Notes: generated by a model from the letters alone, not told the origin. A DNA stretch of 64,000 nucleotides from Tateyamaria omphalii (GCF_001969365.1 NZ_CP019312.1:3797637-3861636), one strand, 5' to 3'; positions 42,835 through 52,634 are shown, counted from the first letter of the stretch. Numbers and translations: made by a program.

Positions 42835-44325
42835 ATGCTGCGCAGATTTTCGAGACGTTGTTTTTTAGCTGCCCTGGCCGGAACAACGGCCACAACCGCT
42901 CTTGCCGCGCCACCGACAGCGTCGCTGCGACCCAGTGCGCGAGGCGGCGATCATTTCAAAAAGGCCATCGCCGATCCGCAGGCCATCATCACCGACGCGC
43001 GCCTTGGGGGGCGCGTCTGTTACGCTGTGGCCGATGCCCGCACCGGCACCAAGCTCGAAGGGGAAAACGCCAAGATCGGCACGCCCCCCGCATCTGTGGC
43101 CAAGGCGATCACTGCGCTCTATGCCCTGTCCGTTCTCGGGGCGACGCACCGGTTCACGACGCGGGTCGTGGCAACGGGTGGCGTGTCGGGCGGCGTGGTG
43201 CAGGGCGATCTGGTCTTGGTTGGGGGTGGGGATCCGACGCTCGACACAAATGCGCTGGCCGCCCTTGCCGCGGCATTGAAGGCCAAGGGCATCCGCGAGG
43301 TGCGGGGCGATTTCAAAGTGGCAGACGGGATGTTTCCCCAGGTCCCCACGATCGACACGGGCCAGCCCGATCACGTGGGCTACAGCCCTGCGCTGTCGGG
43401 CATCGCGCTCAACTTCAACCGGGTGCATTTCGAATGGCGGCGGCAGGGCGGGCAATACGCCGTGTCTATGGACGCGCGGTCCGACCGCTACCGCCCGGAT
43501 GTGGCCATGGCGCGCATGGCGGTGAGCGAGCGGCGCGCGCCCGTCTACACCTATGCTGACGGGGGGCGCACCGACAATTGGACGGTTGCGCGCGGCGCGC
43601 TGGGCAACGGCGGTGCCCGCTGGTTGCCGGTGCGCAAGCCCGCGCTTTATGCTGGCGACGTCTTCCAGACCCTCGCCCGGTCACAGGGCATGGTGCTGAA
43701 GAACCCGCAGGTGGTCAGCCGGACGCCCCAAGGCACCACGCTCGCCAGCCATCAAAGCGGCGACCTGCGCACCATCCTGCGCGACATGCTGCGCTTTTCC
43801 ACCAACATCACGGCCGAGATGGTCGGTATGGCCGCCACCGTCAAACGCAGCGGGCGGCCCGCATCCTTGCGCGCCTCCGCGACCGAGATGAACCGCTGGG
43901 CGCGGGCGGCGTTGGGCACGTCCAGCATGCGGCTGGTCGATCACTCGGGCCTTGGCGACGCCAGCAAAATGACAGCCGACGACATGGTGCTTGCCCTCGT
44001 CCGCGCGCGGCAGAACAACGTGCTGCGCCCGATCCTGAAACCCATCCCCATGCTCGATGCACAGCGCCGCGCGATCCGGAACCACCCGGTCGAGGTGCAT
44101 GCCAAGACGGGCACGCTCAATTTCGTGTCGGGGCTTGCAGGCTACATGACGGCGCGGGACGGCACCGAAATGGCCTTTGCCATCTTCGCTGCGGACGAGG
44201 CGACACGCGCCGGGATTACACGGGCCAACCGCGAACGCCCGCAAGGCGCGCGCAGCTGGAACCGGCGGGCGAAGGTGATGCAGCAGAAGCTGATTGAACG
44301 TTGGGGTGCAGTTTACGGCAGCTAG
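42835..44325 (+). CDS. dacB: D-alanyl-D-alanine carboxypeptidase/endopeptidase (PBP4 family)
   Basis: A 496-residue peptidase S13. The N-terminal signal (RRFSRRCFLAALAGTTATTALA) has an RR pair that might direct Tat export. Catalytic motifs are SVAK (Ser87-Lys90), STN near residue 322 and HAKTGTL near residue 423. It trims stem peptides and opens cross-links in periplasmic peptidoglycan. It follows nadD by 46 bases on the same strand. Confidence 0.93.
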   Translation: MLRRFSRRCFLAALAGTTATTALAAPPTASLRPSARGGDHFKKAIADPQAIITDARLGGRVCYAVADARTGTKLEGENAKIGTPPASVAKAITALYALSVLGATHRFTTRVVATGGVSGGVVQGDLVLVGGGDPTLDTNALAALAAALKAKGIREVRGDFKVADGMFPQVPTIDTGQPDHVGYSPALSGIALNFNRVHFEWRRQGGQYAVSMDARSDRYRPDVAMARMAVSERRAPVYTYADGGRTDNWTVARGALGNGGARWLPVRKPALYAGDVFQTLARSQGMVLKNPQVVSRTPQGTTLASHQSGDLRTILRDMLRFSTNITAEMVGMAATVKRSGRPASLRASATEMNRWARAALGTSSMRLVDHSGLGDASKMTADDMVLALVRARQNNVLRPILKPIPMLDAQRRAIRNHPVEVHAKTGTLNFVSGLAGYMTARDGTEMAFAIFAADEATRAGITRANRERPQGARSWNRRAKVMQQKLIERWGAVYGS

Positions 44326-44356
44326 GGATTTCGACGCAGCACGCTGCGCCGACCCG

Positions 44357-44406
44357 CTGGGGGGCCAGCCCCCCAGACCCCCCGCCGTACTTTCAAAGAG
44401 AAGAAG
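44357..44406 (+). repeat. Dispersed intergenic repeat, copy 4
   Basis: A 9-base perfect stem CTGGGGGGC/GCCCCCCAG (44357-44365 and 44368-44376) is followed by ACCCCCCGCCGTACTTTC and AAGAGAAGAAGG. Same orientation as the other three copies. It lies between the convergent dacB and dadA genes and could aid termination. Confidence 0.75.
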
Positions 44407-44412
44407 GGCTGA

Positions 44413-45645
44413 TCAGGCCGCGTTTTTCATCCGGTTCACGTCGATGACATCTGCCGTCGCCTGCGCCGTGGCCGCCGACAGGGTCCACCCCAGATGCCCA
44501 TGCCCGGTGTTGTAATAGACCCCCGGTTTCTTGCCCGGCCCCACCTTGGGCATCATCGACGGCAGCATAGGGCGCAAGCCCGCCCAGGGCACGCAATGCT
44601 CCGTCGACACGTCCGGAAAGAACGCCTCACACCACTCTCGCAGGGGCCTGATCCGGTCGTCGCGGATATCCAGATTGTAGCCATTGAACTCCGCCGTCCC
44701 CGCAATGCGGAACCGCTTGCGGCCTAGGCGCGAGGTCACGATCTTGGCCTCGTCATCCAGCAGGCTCACCCAGGGCGCCGCCGCCTGGCTTTCCACGTCA
44801 TCCAGGTTCACGGTGATCGAATAGCCTTTGACGGGGTAGATGTTCACGCGGTCGCCCAGCTCAGACGCAATGGCGCGGCTGCCGACCCCGGCACAAACCA
44901 CGATGCCATCGAAATCCTGCGCCTCTGGCACACCCGCATCGTCCCAGGCGAGACGCACGCCCGCTCCGGTATGCACAACCTCGGTCACCTTGCACTTGTA
45001 GTGGAACGCCACGCCCATCTTCTCGCACCCCGCGCTGAGCGCACGGGTGTAGCGGTGGATGTCGCCGGTAAAATCGCTTTCTGTATAGAAGCCACCAATC
45101 GTGTCCGCTTGCAACGCAGGTTCGATCCGATGCACCTCGTCCGCCGACACCTCGCGCCGCTCCAGCCCCGCCTTTTCCAGCAGCGCGTTTACCCGCCGGG
45201 CGTGGTCGAACTCGGACGGCTTGCGGTAGACATGCAGAATGCCCCGCTGCTCCATGTCGAAATCGGCGCCCACTTCCTTGGCAAACGCCAGCAAATGCTC
45301 GCGCGCAGCAATGGCCAGCCGCGCCGTCTCCACGGTGTTGCGCGCGTAATCGGGAATGTTGCCCATGAACTCGGCCATCCACGACAGCTTGTGCCAGCTT
45401 GGGGTCGGGTTCACCAACAGGGGCGCGTCGGATTTCATCATCCATTTCAACCCCTTGAAGATCGTGCCCCAGCGCGTCCACACCTCTGCATTGCTGGCCG
45501 ACAACTGCCCGCCATTGGCAAAGGATGTCTCCATCGCAGCATAGCGGTTGCGGTCGAACACGCTCACGTCGTAGCCCCGGCGGGCCAGCGCATAGGCAGT
45601 TGTAATTCCGGTAATCCCGGCGCCGATCACGGCAATATGGGTCAT
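44413..45645 (-). CDS. dadA: D-amino acid dehydrogenase (DadA-type FAD oxidoreductase)
   Basis: A 410-residue flavoenzyme starting MTHIAVIGAGITGITTAY at 45645 with the FAD GxGxxG motif at residues 8-13. DadA hallmarks are the early FDRNRYAAMETSFANGGQLS segment, the PVKGYSIT run and a C-terminal GHGHLGWTLSAATAQ. DadA oxidises D-amino acids to 2-oxo acids, feeding quinones. A longer frame reads through the upstream riboswitch and is not real coding. Glycine control suggests that glycine or a glycine-related pathway is physiologically linked. Confidence 0.9.
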   Translation of the reverse strand: MTHIAVIGAGITGITTAYALARRGYDVSVFDRNRYAAMETSFANGGQLSASNAEVWTRWGTIFKGLKWMMKSDAPLLVNPTPSWHKLSWMAEFMGNIPDYARNTVETARLAIAAREHLLAFAKEVGADFDMEQRGILHVYRKPSEFDHARRVNALLEKAGLERREVSADEVHRIEPALQADTIGGFYTESDFTGDIHRYTRALSAGCEKMGVAFHYKCKVTEVVHTGAGVRLAWDDAGVPEAQDFDGIVVCAGVGSRAIASELGDRVNIYPVKGYSITVNLDDVESQAAAPWVSLLDDEAKIVTSRLGRKRFRIAGTAEFNGYNLDIRDDRIRPLREWCEAFFPDVSTEHCVPWAGLRPMLPSMMPKVGPGKKPGVYYNTGHGHLGWTLSAATAQATADVIDVNRMKNAA

Positions 45646-45646
45646 G

Positions 45647-45662
45647 TTGGGGTCCCTCCCAA
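45647..45662 (-). promoter_or_regulatory. Possible ribosome-site hairpin before dadA
   Basis: On the minus strand the sequence TTGGGAGGGACCCCAA immediately precedes the ATG. TTGGG pairs with CCCAA, placing the Shine-Dalgarno GGGAGGG within or beside the stem. It may be the expression platform of the glycine riboswitch; this is inference. Confidence 0.4.
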
Positions 45663-45704
45663 GCTCACGGCGATGGCACGGACGCAGGAACCGGCACCAT
45701 GCCG

Positions 45705-45945
45705 ACCCACATCCCCATCTGTCGCGAGACCTGAGAGCTTGACGGCGAGCACGCATGACGTGCCGGGCGGGCCGCTTTCTCCTTCGGTGGGCCGGATGCC
45801 ATGGGGTCCGACCACTCTCCAGATCGTCACATTTACCGTCCTGAGTGGCCTCAGGTTGGGCGCGGCCGGCACGGTTCTGGTGCCTGAGAGTTTCCGGGGC
45901 GTTGCTCCTTCGGCGGCAGCGAATGCTGCGCTCTCCCATGTCGGC
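45705..45945 (-). promoter_or_regulatory. Tandem glycine riboswitch upstream of dadA
   Basis: On the minus strand two glycine aptamers follow each other. The first has GGGAGAGCGC (near 45937), CCGAAGGAGCAA and ACTCTCAGGCACCAGAACCG; the second has CTGGAGAGTGG (near 45822), CACCGAAGGAGAAAG and GCTCTCAGGTCTCGCGACAG. These are the conserved P1/P3a cores of the gcvT-type motif, in the usual tandem order. About 60 bases separate the last aptamer from the dadA start. The 409-base gap 45646-46054 is therefore mostly riboswitch. Confidence 0.92.
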
Positions 45946-46054
45946 CTCTGCGACTGGGTTTCGTATAGGAAACTCAAATGAGTCGCGCAAAGGGTTTTAC
46001 GCGCACATCGCCTGACATCGGCGCGACGGCGCACAGATGCCCAAAGCGCAGGCG

Positions 46055-47533
46055 TCAGGCCCCGGCCAGAGCCAGCGGTTCGGTCTTGCCACTCACCTCA
46101 AGGTCCCACACCGCATGCCACGCCTCGTCCGTCCGCGTCACAACCAACGTATTGCGTTCCGCCACATAGCGGCCCGCCTGACCGGGCAGCGGGTGGATGG
46201 TGATCGGCGCGCCCTCCAGCGGATCCTCACCCAGGGCGGCCAGCGATCCCAGCACCTTGGCCCAGGCCAGGGGCGGCGGGCGGTGCGCAACACCGGATGC
46301 GATCAACTGGTGCAAGGTGCAGTGCTCACCCAGCGGCATCGTCGCGCGGCCCGCCAGGTGAATCTCCCCCGACAGGGCCGTCACATGCGCGCCTGTGTCC
46401 GCCGCGATATCGGTCAGCAGCTGCAGCATCCGCCGCCATTCCTTGCGATGGGCGCGGCTCTGCCACTGGTCGCGCAGGTCATCCTCGTATTCCTGCATCT
46501 TGGGCGTGACGACCATGGCTGTCTCCAGCACCGACAGGCGCGGCCCCAACAAGGGGACAGAGGACACGAACAGGATCTGCCGCGTGGGCGGCAAGGCGGC
46601 AACCGCCTCCATCATGGACCAGCCCACATCGCCCATCACCTGCCGCCGCGTCCGCTCGGCCCGCAAATCCGGAGCCACGATGCGCACATCGGGCAGGTCG
46701 ATCCACCACCCCAGGCTCAGGCCGGTCCTGTCGTGAAACCGCCCCGGCATGTCATCCAGGGTACAGCCATGCTGAAAGATCAGTGTCGCCTCGCGCGCGA
46801 CCTCGTAAAGGGTCTGGCCCACGGGCGAATAGGTGCGCGACCGGGGCAGTGACCCCCAACCGTCGCAGATGTCGTGGTCATCCCACTGGCACAGCGATGG
46901 GACGGATGCGGCCAGTTCCATGAAGGCCGGACAGCTTGCAAAAAACGTCATGTAGCGTTCGAAAAACCCGCGCCGCAGATGCGCCCGCAGGTCGCGCAAA
47001 TCTGCGCGCTCGGGATCTTTCGGCACGCGGTCCGGCCAATCCTCGCTCAGCGGATGGCCCAGCGTCACCTCGTCGGCATAAATCTGATCGCCGCCATGCA
47101 AAAGCAGGTGAAAAGGCCGCGCATTATGATCGTCGCGCAGGCGCGCCCACATGGCGTTGCGTTCGTTCGGGTCACGGTCCAGATCGCCGTTTTCCTCGCC
47201 GTTGCAGGACGCGAACGCGATGTTCAGATCGCCGTCATAGCCGGTGCGGATGGTGTGGCTTTGCCCGAGCGCCCGATATGTGATCGGCGCACGTGTATGT
47301 GCCGCAAATCGCGCCCGCAGCACGCGCCAGCCCACATCCGCAGCAATTTCGGCAAAGGGGTAATGCCCCTCTGCGCACACCAGCGGCTCGGGCGTGTCAA
47401 TGCCACGTGTAAAGACAAGCGCGCTCAGATGCATTTGCCCGTCGCGTGCGTCGTCCAGAAACAGGATCGGACCCAGCAGGGCGCCGCCGTCGTCCAGAGC
47501 GGTCGCGTCCGTGCGGAAGGTGTCTTCGGCCAT
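46055..47533 (-). CDS. PhoD-like metallophosphatase
   Basis: A 492-residue protein without a signal peptide. The PhoD-like core has metal-binding motifs IAFASCNGEENGDLD near residue 108, LLLHGGDQIYADEV near residue 145 and CQWDDHDICDGWGS near residue 217, with a late HVTALSGEIHLAG. The N-terminal 100 residues are a separate beta-rich domain, as in cytosolic PhoD-like proteins of this length. Phosphodiester or phospholipid substrates are typical; the actual one is unknown. Confidence 0.85.
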   Translation of the reverse strand: MAEDTFRTDATALDDGGALLGPILFLDDARDGQMHLSALVFTRGIDTPEPLVCAEGHYPFAEIAADVGWRVLRARFAAHTRAPITYRALGQSHTIRTGYDGDLNIAFASCNGEENGDLDRDPNERNAMWARLRDDHNARPFHLLLHGGDQIYADEVTLGHPLSEDWPDRVPKDPERADLRDLRAHLRRGFFERYMTFFASCPAFMELAASVPSLCQWDDHDICDGWGSLPRSRTYSPVGQTLYEVAREATLIFQHGCTLDDMPGRFHDRTGLSLGWWIDLPDVRIVAPDLRAERTRRQVMGDVGWSMMEAVAALPPTRQILFVSSVPLLGPRLSVLETAMVVTPKMQEYEDDLRDQWQSRAHRKEWRRMLQLLTDIAADTGAHVTALSGEIHLAGRATMPLGEHCTLHQLIASGVAHRPPPLAWAKVLGSLAALGEDPLEGAPITIHPLPGQAGRYVAERNTLVVTRTDEAWHAVWDLEVSGKTEPLALAGA

Positions 47534-47644
47534 TGGGGTCAGAATCCCGAAATGCGCACGCTGCGCGTTGCTGTCGAAATGCTGAACATGATACGCGGGC
47601 GCGGCTTTGCAAGTGCGCCTGGCCGCGCCCGCTGGTTTCCGCGA

Positions 47645-48361
47645 TCAGGTCGCGTGCTGGATGATATTGCCCTGCAGGTTGTAGACCGCGTAGGCCATGT
47701 TCATGCCCGGCATGTTAACCCATCCGTCGCTGCCCGGAATGACGTTGAAGGTGACCTGCCGGTTGCCGCCCGATCTGCGATGGGTGAACCAGGGAGCGTT
47801 GTCCTTTACGCCGCCATTGAAGCGAAACGGGGTCGATGCACCGTTTGCGCAGACGGCAAAGCGGAAATACTGCAGCCAGGCGACATAGAAACGCTCGTCA
47901 CCGTTCTGGTCGCTGAACTCCATTTCAATGTCGATCTCGTCGGTCGTGTTGAGAATGTTTTTCATGGCATAGGCCGTCTCGACCTCGACCGACACGACCT
48001 TTTTGATGGTGCCCTTGATTGTCCCGGTGATCGTCAGCGACGTTTCTTCCGTGGTCGAGACGGTGTGCGTCTTGCCGTAGGTGAATTTGGTCGCGGCGCT
48101 TGTCGTCCACCAGACAGGTTGCAGATAGGTCTGTACGACCGATTGCAGGTTGTCGGGCAGCCCGGCCTCGTTGTCGTAGATGTTGCCGTAGACGTTGTTC
48201 AGGCCCTGCGCCAGCGTGGCATCGCCATAGTTGGTGCGCATGATGAAATTGTCATAGATCGTCGCATCGCGGGAATATTCGACCGCGTTTGACGCATAGT
48301 CGACGCTTTTTGCGTTGTCGAAGGTGGTGGGGGGCGTGAGTGGTGTGCCAGTATAAGTCAT
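47645..48361 (-). CDS. Unknown protein with an amphipathic beta region, possibly pore-forming-toxin-like
   Basis: A 238-residue protein without signal peptide, starting MTYTGTPLTPPTTFDNAK at 48361 (ATG 48391 is an alternative). A central stretch (about residues 93-150) alternates small polar Thr/Ser with hydrophobics (TKFTYGKTHTVSTTEETSL, then TITGTIKGTIKKVVSVEVE), as in the insertion region of aerolysin/ETX-MTX2 pore-forming proteins, followed by a DIEMEFSD strand. The N-terminal part is rich in Asn, Tyr and Asp. The family call is a hypothesis from pattern only. Confidence 0.5.
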   Translation of the reverse strand: MTYTGTPLTPPTTFDNAKSVDYASNAVEYSRDATIYDNFIMRTNYGDATLAQGLNNVYGNIYDNEAGLPDNLQSVVQTYLQPVWWTTSAATKFTYGKTHTVSTTEETSLTITGTIKGTIKKVVSVEVETAYAMKNILNTTDEIDIEMEFSDQNGDERFYVAWLQYFRFAVCANGASTPFRFNGGVKDNAPWFTHRRSGGNRQVTFNVIPGSDGWVNMPGMNMAYAVYNLQGNIIQHAT

Positions 48362-48610
48362 AGTGCCTGATCGTACCTTTGTTGGTGTCATATTGTGGGG
48401 CAGCTGTTTTTATATATTTCTGCCCTACGAAACCGTATGCACACGTGAAACGTGTAGCAACCAAAAGTTGCATGCTGATCTGATTTAAGGAGGTCTAAGC
48501 GACATAGTGGCCCGGATGCACCCTGCCGCACTACGCCAAAGAACGTTCAGCACGCCAAAGCATTCTGCATACGCATACGTACAGTCGCCGTTGGACCTAG
48601 TCAGACGCCG

Positions 48611-49033
48611 TTAGAGCGTCAAATGCCGTGCTCGCGCACCCCGTTCGATGGCCGCAGCGTGTAGGCGGTCGATGTTCAGCTCGTACCGGATTTCCTCCAG
48701 CAGCCGCAGCTCGGCCTCTTCCAGCGTCCCGTCGGCAGCGGCCACGTCGCAGGCCAGCGCATAGGCCGTCTCGAACAGCCGCTCTGGCAGCGCCTCGCGC
48801 ACCAGGCCAAAGAGCGCGTCAAGCCCGTCTTCCTGCTCGAAAAGGTCAAAGACCATCTGCGCGATCCGGTTCAGCCGGTCGAGGTCGTAGCCCGCAAAGA
48901 CGGGCAGATTGTTCACGGCCGAGTTGATCTTGACCAGCTCGGCGGTGCGGATGTCCTCGTCCGATGCGGACACGGCGATCATCATTGCGACCAGCGCGTC
49001 CTGTGCGGTCATGGAAAGGGTCGTGTCGGCCAT
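48611..49033 (-). CDS. TerB-like protein
   Basis: A 140-residue all-helical acidic protein starting MADTTLSMTAQDALVAMMIA at 49033, with AAGGA upstream. The TerB pattern is visible twice: IAVSASDEDIRTAELVKI near residue 20 and DVAAADGTLEEAELRLLEEI near residue 100, each with the D-G/x-E acidic turn that can bind metal. TerB domains occur in tellurite-resistance and stress proteins; no ter cluster is nearby. Divergent from lysK. Confidence 0.75.
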   Translation of the reverse strand: MADTTLSMTAQDALVAMMIAVSASDEDIRTAELVKINSAVNNLPVFAGYDLDRLNRIAQMVFDLFEQEDGLDALFGLVREALPERLFETAYALACDVAAADGTLEEAELRLLEEIRYELNIDRLHAAAIERGARARHLTL

Positions 49034-49110
49034 GGTGGCGTATCCTTGTGCGGTGCTTACTCCCTCAATATTGACGGCTGGGGCGGCCCGCAATAGGTAG
49101 CGCCGGGATT

Positions 49111-49124
49111 GTCCCTGCGGGGAC
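49111..49124. repeat. 14-bp palindrome upstream of lysK
   Basis: GTCCCTGCGGGGAC, one base different from the two perfect palindromes GTCCCCGCGGGGAC just after lysK. It sits in the lysK leader, 52 bases before the chosen ATG. Confidence 0.6.
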
Positions 49125-49175
49125 ATGTCACAAGGGCCGCGCATCGGGCGTGGTCCCCACATGGGATCAATAAGC

Positions 49176-50765
49176 ATGTCGAGTTTCCGTGACGCCGCGA
49201 TGAGCAGCAAAGCCTGGCCGTTCGAAGAGGCGCGCCGGTTGCTCAAACGCTACGAAAAGGCGCCGCCGGAAAAGGGGTATGTGTTGTTCGAGACGGGCTA
49301 TGGCCCCTCGGGCCTGCCCCATATCGGCACCTTCGGAGAGGTCGCGCGCACCACCATGGTACGCCGCGCCTTCGAGGCGATCTCGGACATCCCGACGAAG
49401 CTGATCTGCTTTTCCGATGACCTTGACGGGATGCGCAAGGTGCCCGGCAACGTGCCGAACCCCGAGCGGTTGCAGGAATATCTGCAAATGCCGCTGACCT
49501 CCGTGCCCGACCCGTTCGAGACGCACGAAAGCTTTGGGCATCACAACAATGCCATGCTGCGCCGGTTCCTGGATACGTTCGGATTCGAATACGAATTCAT
49601 TTCGGCCCGCGAGTTTTACCAGACCGGCCAGTTCGACGAGATCCTGCTGCGCTGTGCGGAGAAATACGATGATCTGATGAAGATCATGCTGAAATCCCTG
49701 CGCGAGGAACGCCAGCAGACATACTCGATCTTCCTGCCGATCCATCCCGACACGGGCCGGGTTATGTATGTGCCGATGAAGCATGTGGATGCGGCGAATG
49801 GCACCGTCACCTTTGACGATCCGGACGATGGCGAGATGACCTTGCCCGTGACCGGCGGCAACGTGAAGCTGCAGTGGAAGCCCGACTTTGGCGCGCGCTG
49901 GGCCGCACTTGGCGTGGACTTTGAAATGTACGGCAAGGAGCATGCCACCAACGAAAAGATCTATGATGCGATCTGCCGGACGTTGGGCGCGCAGCCGCCG
50001 AACCACTTTAGTTACGAGCTTTTCCTCGACGATCAGGGGCAGAAGATTTCCAAGTCGTCGGGCAACGGGGTCAGCATCGACGAGTGGTTGACCTATGCCA
50101 GCACCGAGTCGCTGTCCTATTTCATGTATCAAAAGCCCAAGACGGCGAAGCGGATGTTCTTTGACGTCATCCCCAAGGCGGTGGACGAGTACCACCAGCA
50201 ACTGCGCGCCTATGTGGGGCAGGACGACAAGGCGAAGGCGACCAATCCTGTGTGGCACATTCATTCGGGTGACGTTCCGGAAAGCGATATGGTCGTGCCG
50301 TTTGCGATGCTGCTGAACCTCGCGTCGGTCAGTCAGGCGGAGGACAAGGGCAAGCTGTGGGGGTTCATCCAGCGTTATGCGCCCGAGACCGGGCCCGAGA
50401 CTCATCCGGGCATGGACAAGGCCGTGGGGCACGCGGTGCGCTACTACAATGACTTTGTGAAACCGGCGAAGACATACCGGCTGCCGACGGACGCCGAGCG
50501 TGAGGCGTTGGAGGTGCTGAAGGCGGAACTTGAAACCTACGACGGGGCGCTTGAGGACGAGGCGTTGCAGTCGATTGTCTATGCTGTCGGGCGCGAGCGG
50601 TTTGATCCGCTGCGGGGCTGGTTCACGGCGCTTTATGAGGTGCTTTTGGGTGCCTCTCAGGGCCCGCGTTTTGGGGGCTTTATTGCGCTGTATGGCGTGC
50701 CGGAAACCATTGCGTTGATCGACGCGGCCTTGGCCAGTGAATTGGTCGGAGAGGGCGTGCATTAG
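49176..50765 (+). CDS. lysK: Lysine--tRNA ligase, class I
   Basis: A 529-residue archaeal-type class I LysRS, characteristic of many alphaproteobacteria. HIGH-type motif is PHIGTFGEV near residue 47 and the KMSKS-type motif is KISKSSGNG near residue 290. Start chosen at 49176 ([16 protein letters not shown]); ATG at 49125 and 49200 are alternatives, with no strong ribosome site for any of them. The gene is bracketed by copies of one palindrome. Confidence 0.95.
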   Translation: MSSFRDAAMSSKAWPFEEARRLLKRYEKAPPEKGYVLFETGYGPSGLPHIGTFGEVARTTMVRRAFEAISDIPTKLICFSDDLDGMRKVPGNVPNPERLQEYLQMPLTSVPDPFETHESFGHHNNAMLRRFLDTFGFEYEFISAREFYQTGQFDEILLRCAEKYDDLMKIMLKSLREERQQTYSIFLPIHPDTGRVMYVPMKHVDAANGTVTFDDPDDGEMTLPVTGGNVKLQWKPDFGARWAALGVDFEMYGKEHATNEKIYDAICRTLGAQPPNHFSYELFLDDQGQKISKSSGNGVSIDEWLTYASTESLSYFMYQKPKTAKRMFFDVIPKAVDEYHQQLRAYVGQDDKAKATNPVWHIHSGDVPESDMVVPFAMLLNLASVSQAEDKGKLWGFIQRYAPETGPETHPGMDKAVGHAVRYYNDFVKPAKTYRLPTDAEREALEVLKAELETYDGALEDEALQSIVYAVGRERFDPLRGWFTALYEVLLGASQGPRFGGFIALYGVPETIALIDAALASELVGEGVH

Positions 50766-50771
50766 GGGCCT

Positions 50772-50806
50772 GTCCCCGCGGGGACGGGATTTGTCCCCGC
50801 GGGGAC
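50772..50806. repeat. Two palindromes GTCCCCGCGGGGAC after lysK
   Basis: Perfect 14-bp palindromes at 50772-50785 and 50793-50806, separated by GGGATTT; the second extends to the 18-bp TTGTCCCCGCGGGGACAA. A one-base variant lies upstream of lysK. They could be a terminator pair, a REP-like element or protein-binding sites. Confidence 0.7.
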
Positions 50807-51073
50807 AAGCTGTTCGGTCATGTCATTGGATTTTAAGTGGTTTGTGAAAGCCATCGCAGATCAAGGGCTTGGCCATCGCACGGCTGTGTCACTGAAAATT
50901 AACCACGTGAAACGCATGCTGCTGCCCGAGAGCGGGCGGCATTGGTTTTTGCGCTGATCTGCACGGTTTTCTAACGGTGAATACGCCCGGATGCGGTGGC
51001 GTATGACAATGCTGGTCCTCGGCTCGCAGCTCTGCAACACTGGGCGGACTGCATTGCAAGAACGGACGCCCCT
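50807..51073. other. Intergenic region between lysK palindromes and benE
   Basis: With the palindromes, about 308 bases without a gene. I see no tRNA, riboswitch or convincing small reading frame; GAGAGCGGGC/GCCCGA-type short repeats near 50925-50940 are too weak to call. Confidence 0.4.
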
Positions 51074-52242
51074 ATGATCCGCCACATCTCACCCTCTGCC
51101 ATCTACATGGGCCTCCTGGCGGCCTTCGTCGGCTATTCGGCATCCTTTGCCATCGTGCTGGCCGGGCTGACATCCATGGGCGCGACGGAGGCGCAGGCGG
51201 CGACGGGCCTGTTCTTTGCCACGCTGGGCATGGGCGTGGGCAGCATCTGGTTGCCTGCGGTCACCCGCATTCCGGCGGCGGTGGCCTGGTCCACGCCGGG
51301 CGCTGCATTTCTGGCTGCCACTGCGGCCTTGCCCGGCGGGTTCGGGGAAGCGGTGGGCGCAATGATCTGCTGTGCAGTGCTGATCATCCTGACGGGGCTG
51401 GTGCCCGCGCTGGGGCGCGTCGTGGCGGCGATCCCCAAGCCGATTGCCAACGCGCTGCTTGCTGGCGTGCTGTTCAACCTGTGTCTGTCCCCGGCGCTGG
51501 CGCTGGGCACCATTCCGCTGCTGGTTTTGCCTGTCATGGCCGCCTGGTTGGTCGGGTTAATCTGGAACAGGTTGGCGGCGATGCCGTTTGCGGTTCTGGC
51601 CTTTGCCCTCGTCTTGGTCTTTGGCGTGGACATGCCTGCCGCCGGAGTGGCCACGGACATGGCATGGTTACCGGATTTCAGCCCCGTGACGCCGGTGTTC
51701 ACGCTCCAATCCGCCATCTCGATCGCCTTGCCGCTGTATCTGCTGACAATGGCAGGACAGAATATTCCCGGTTTCGCGGTGCTGGAGTTGAACGGGTACA
51801 CCGTCGAGCGCCGTCCGCTGATCCGCAACACGGGGATCGTCAGCCTGGGGATTGCGGCGTTTGGATCGGTGCCGGTGAACATGTCGGCGATTACGGCGGC
51901 CATGATGGCGGGCGAGGATGCCGGGCGCGACCCTGCGGCGCGCTATTGGGCGGCGATCACGTCCGGTGTCGCCTATGTCGGGCTGGCCTTGGCCGCGGCG
52001 GTTGTTGCGACGCTTGCGGGCCTTGCGCCGGTGGCGTTGATCACGGCGGTGGCCGGTCTGGCGCTGACCCCGCCTTTGTCGGATCCACTGCTGCGGCATT
52101 TGGGGAGCCTGCGCAACTGGAAGCGCCTGCGCTGACCTTCCTGATCGCGGCAAGCGGGATGGAGTTGTTCGGTGTCAGCGGTGCGTTTTGGGGCGTGGTT
52201 GTGGGCAGCACCGTTTGGGTGGCCAAGGGTTTGGCCCGGTAG
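51074..52242 (+). pseudogene. benE: BenE-family transporter with a C-terminal frameshift
   Basis: The first frame (51074-52135) gives a benzoate/H+ symporter-type protein with 10-11 helices and the family run QNIPGFAVLELNGY near residue 235. It ends in an unrelated tail (RHLGSLRNWKRLR). The real family C-terminus continues in the -1 frame: AFGEPAQLEAPALTFLIAAS, then GMELFGVSGAFWGVVVG, ending at 52242. A one-base deletion near 52075-52095 (or a sequencing error) explains this. Only the last helix is lost, so residual function is possible. Confidence 0.8.
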
Positions 52243-52634
52243 CGCCGGATTTCAAGCGAATCGGCGCCGGTGTTGCCGGCGGAGCCACGTGGCATTGTTG
52301 ACCAAATGCGGACAGTCAGCGCCGTGTGGGACCATTAAACCTGTCCCGTCTTTGCAGGGATTTCCGGGCACTTGTCCTGCGATGCGCGCGTTCCACCAGA
52401 TGCGCGAGCAGTTTTGCGTCGAAAAGCGTGATCATGGTGCGCATTTGTTTGGAAATGTGGGGCGTCCGCCCAATTGAGACTGTTTGGCGGTGTCGGTGAA
52501 TTCTTGCCGATAGGTTAAAAATGGCCCATGATTTCTTGTGAAGGTTGTACCCGCCCGTGACAGTTTTCCCATACGACCCAGCACTGTTCCATTCAACCTG
52601 ATCACTTTTCCCAAGTGCGGCGAAGGAATTTGCA
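52243..52634. other. Intergenic region before the Hint/RTX gene
   Basis: About 390 bases between benE and the Hint gene. No gene, RNA or clear palindrome is recognised. A GAAGGA ribosome site just before 52635 belongs to the next gene; the 3' half is AT-richer than the average, as expected for a promoter region. Confidence 0.45.

Noticed and set aside
44413..45990. Extended dadA reading frame starting at 45990
   Set aside because: The extra 115 codons translate the glycine riboswitch; the family N-terminus begins at 45645.
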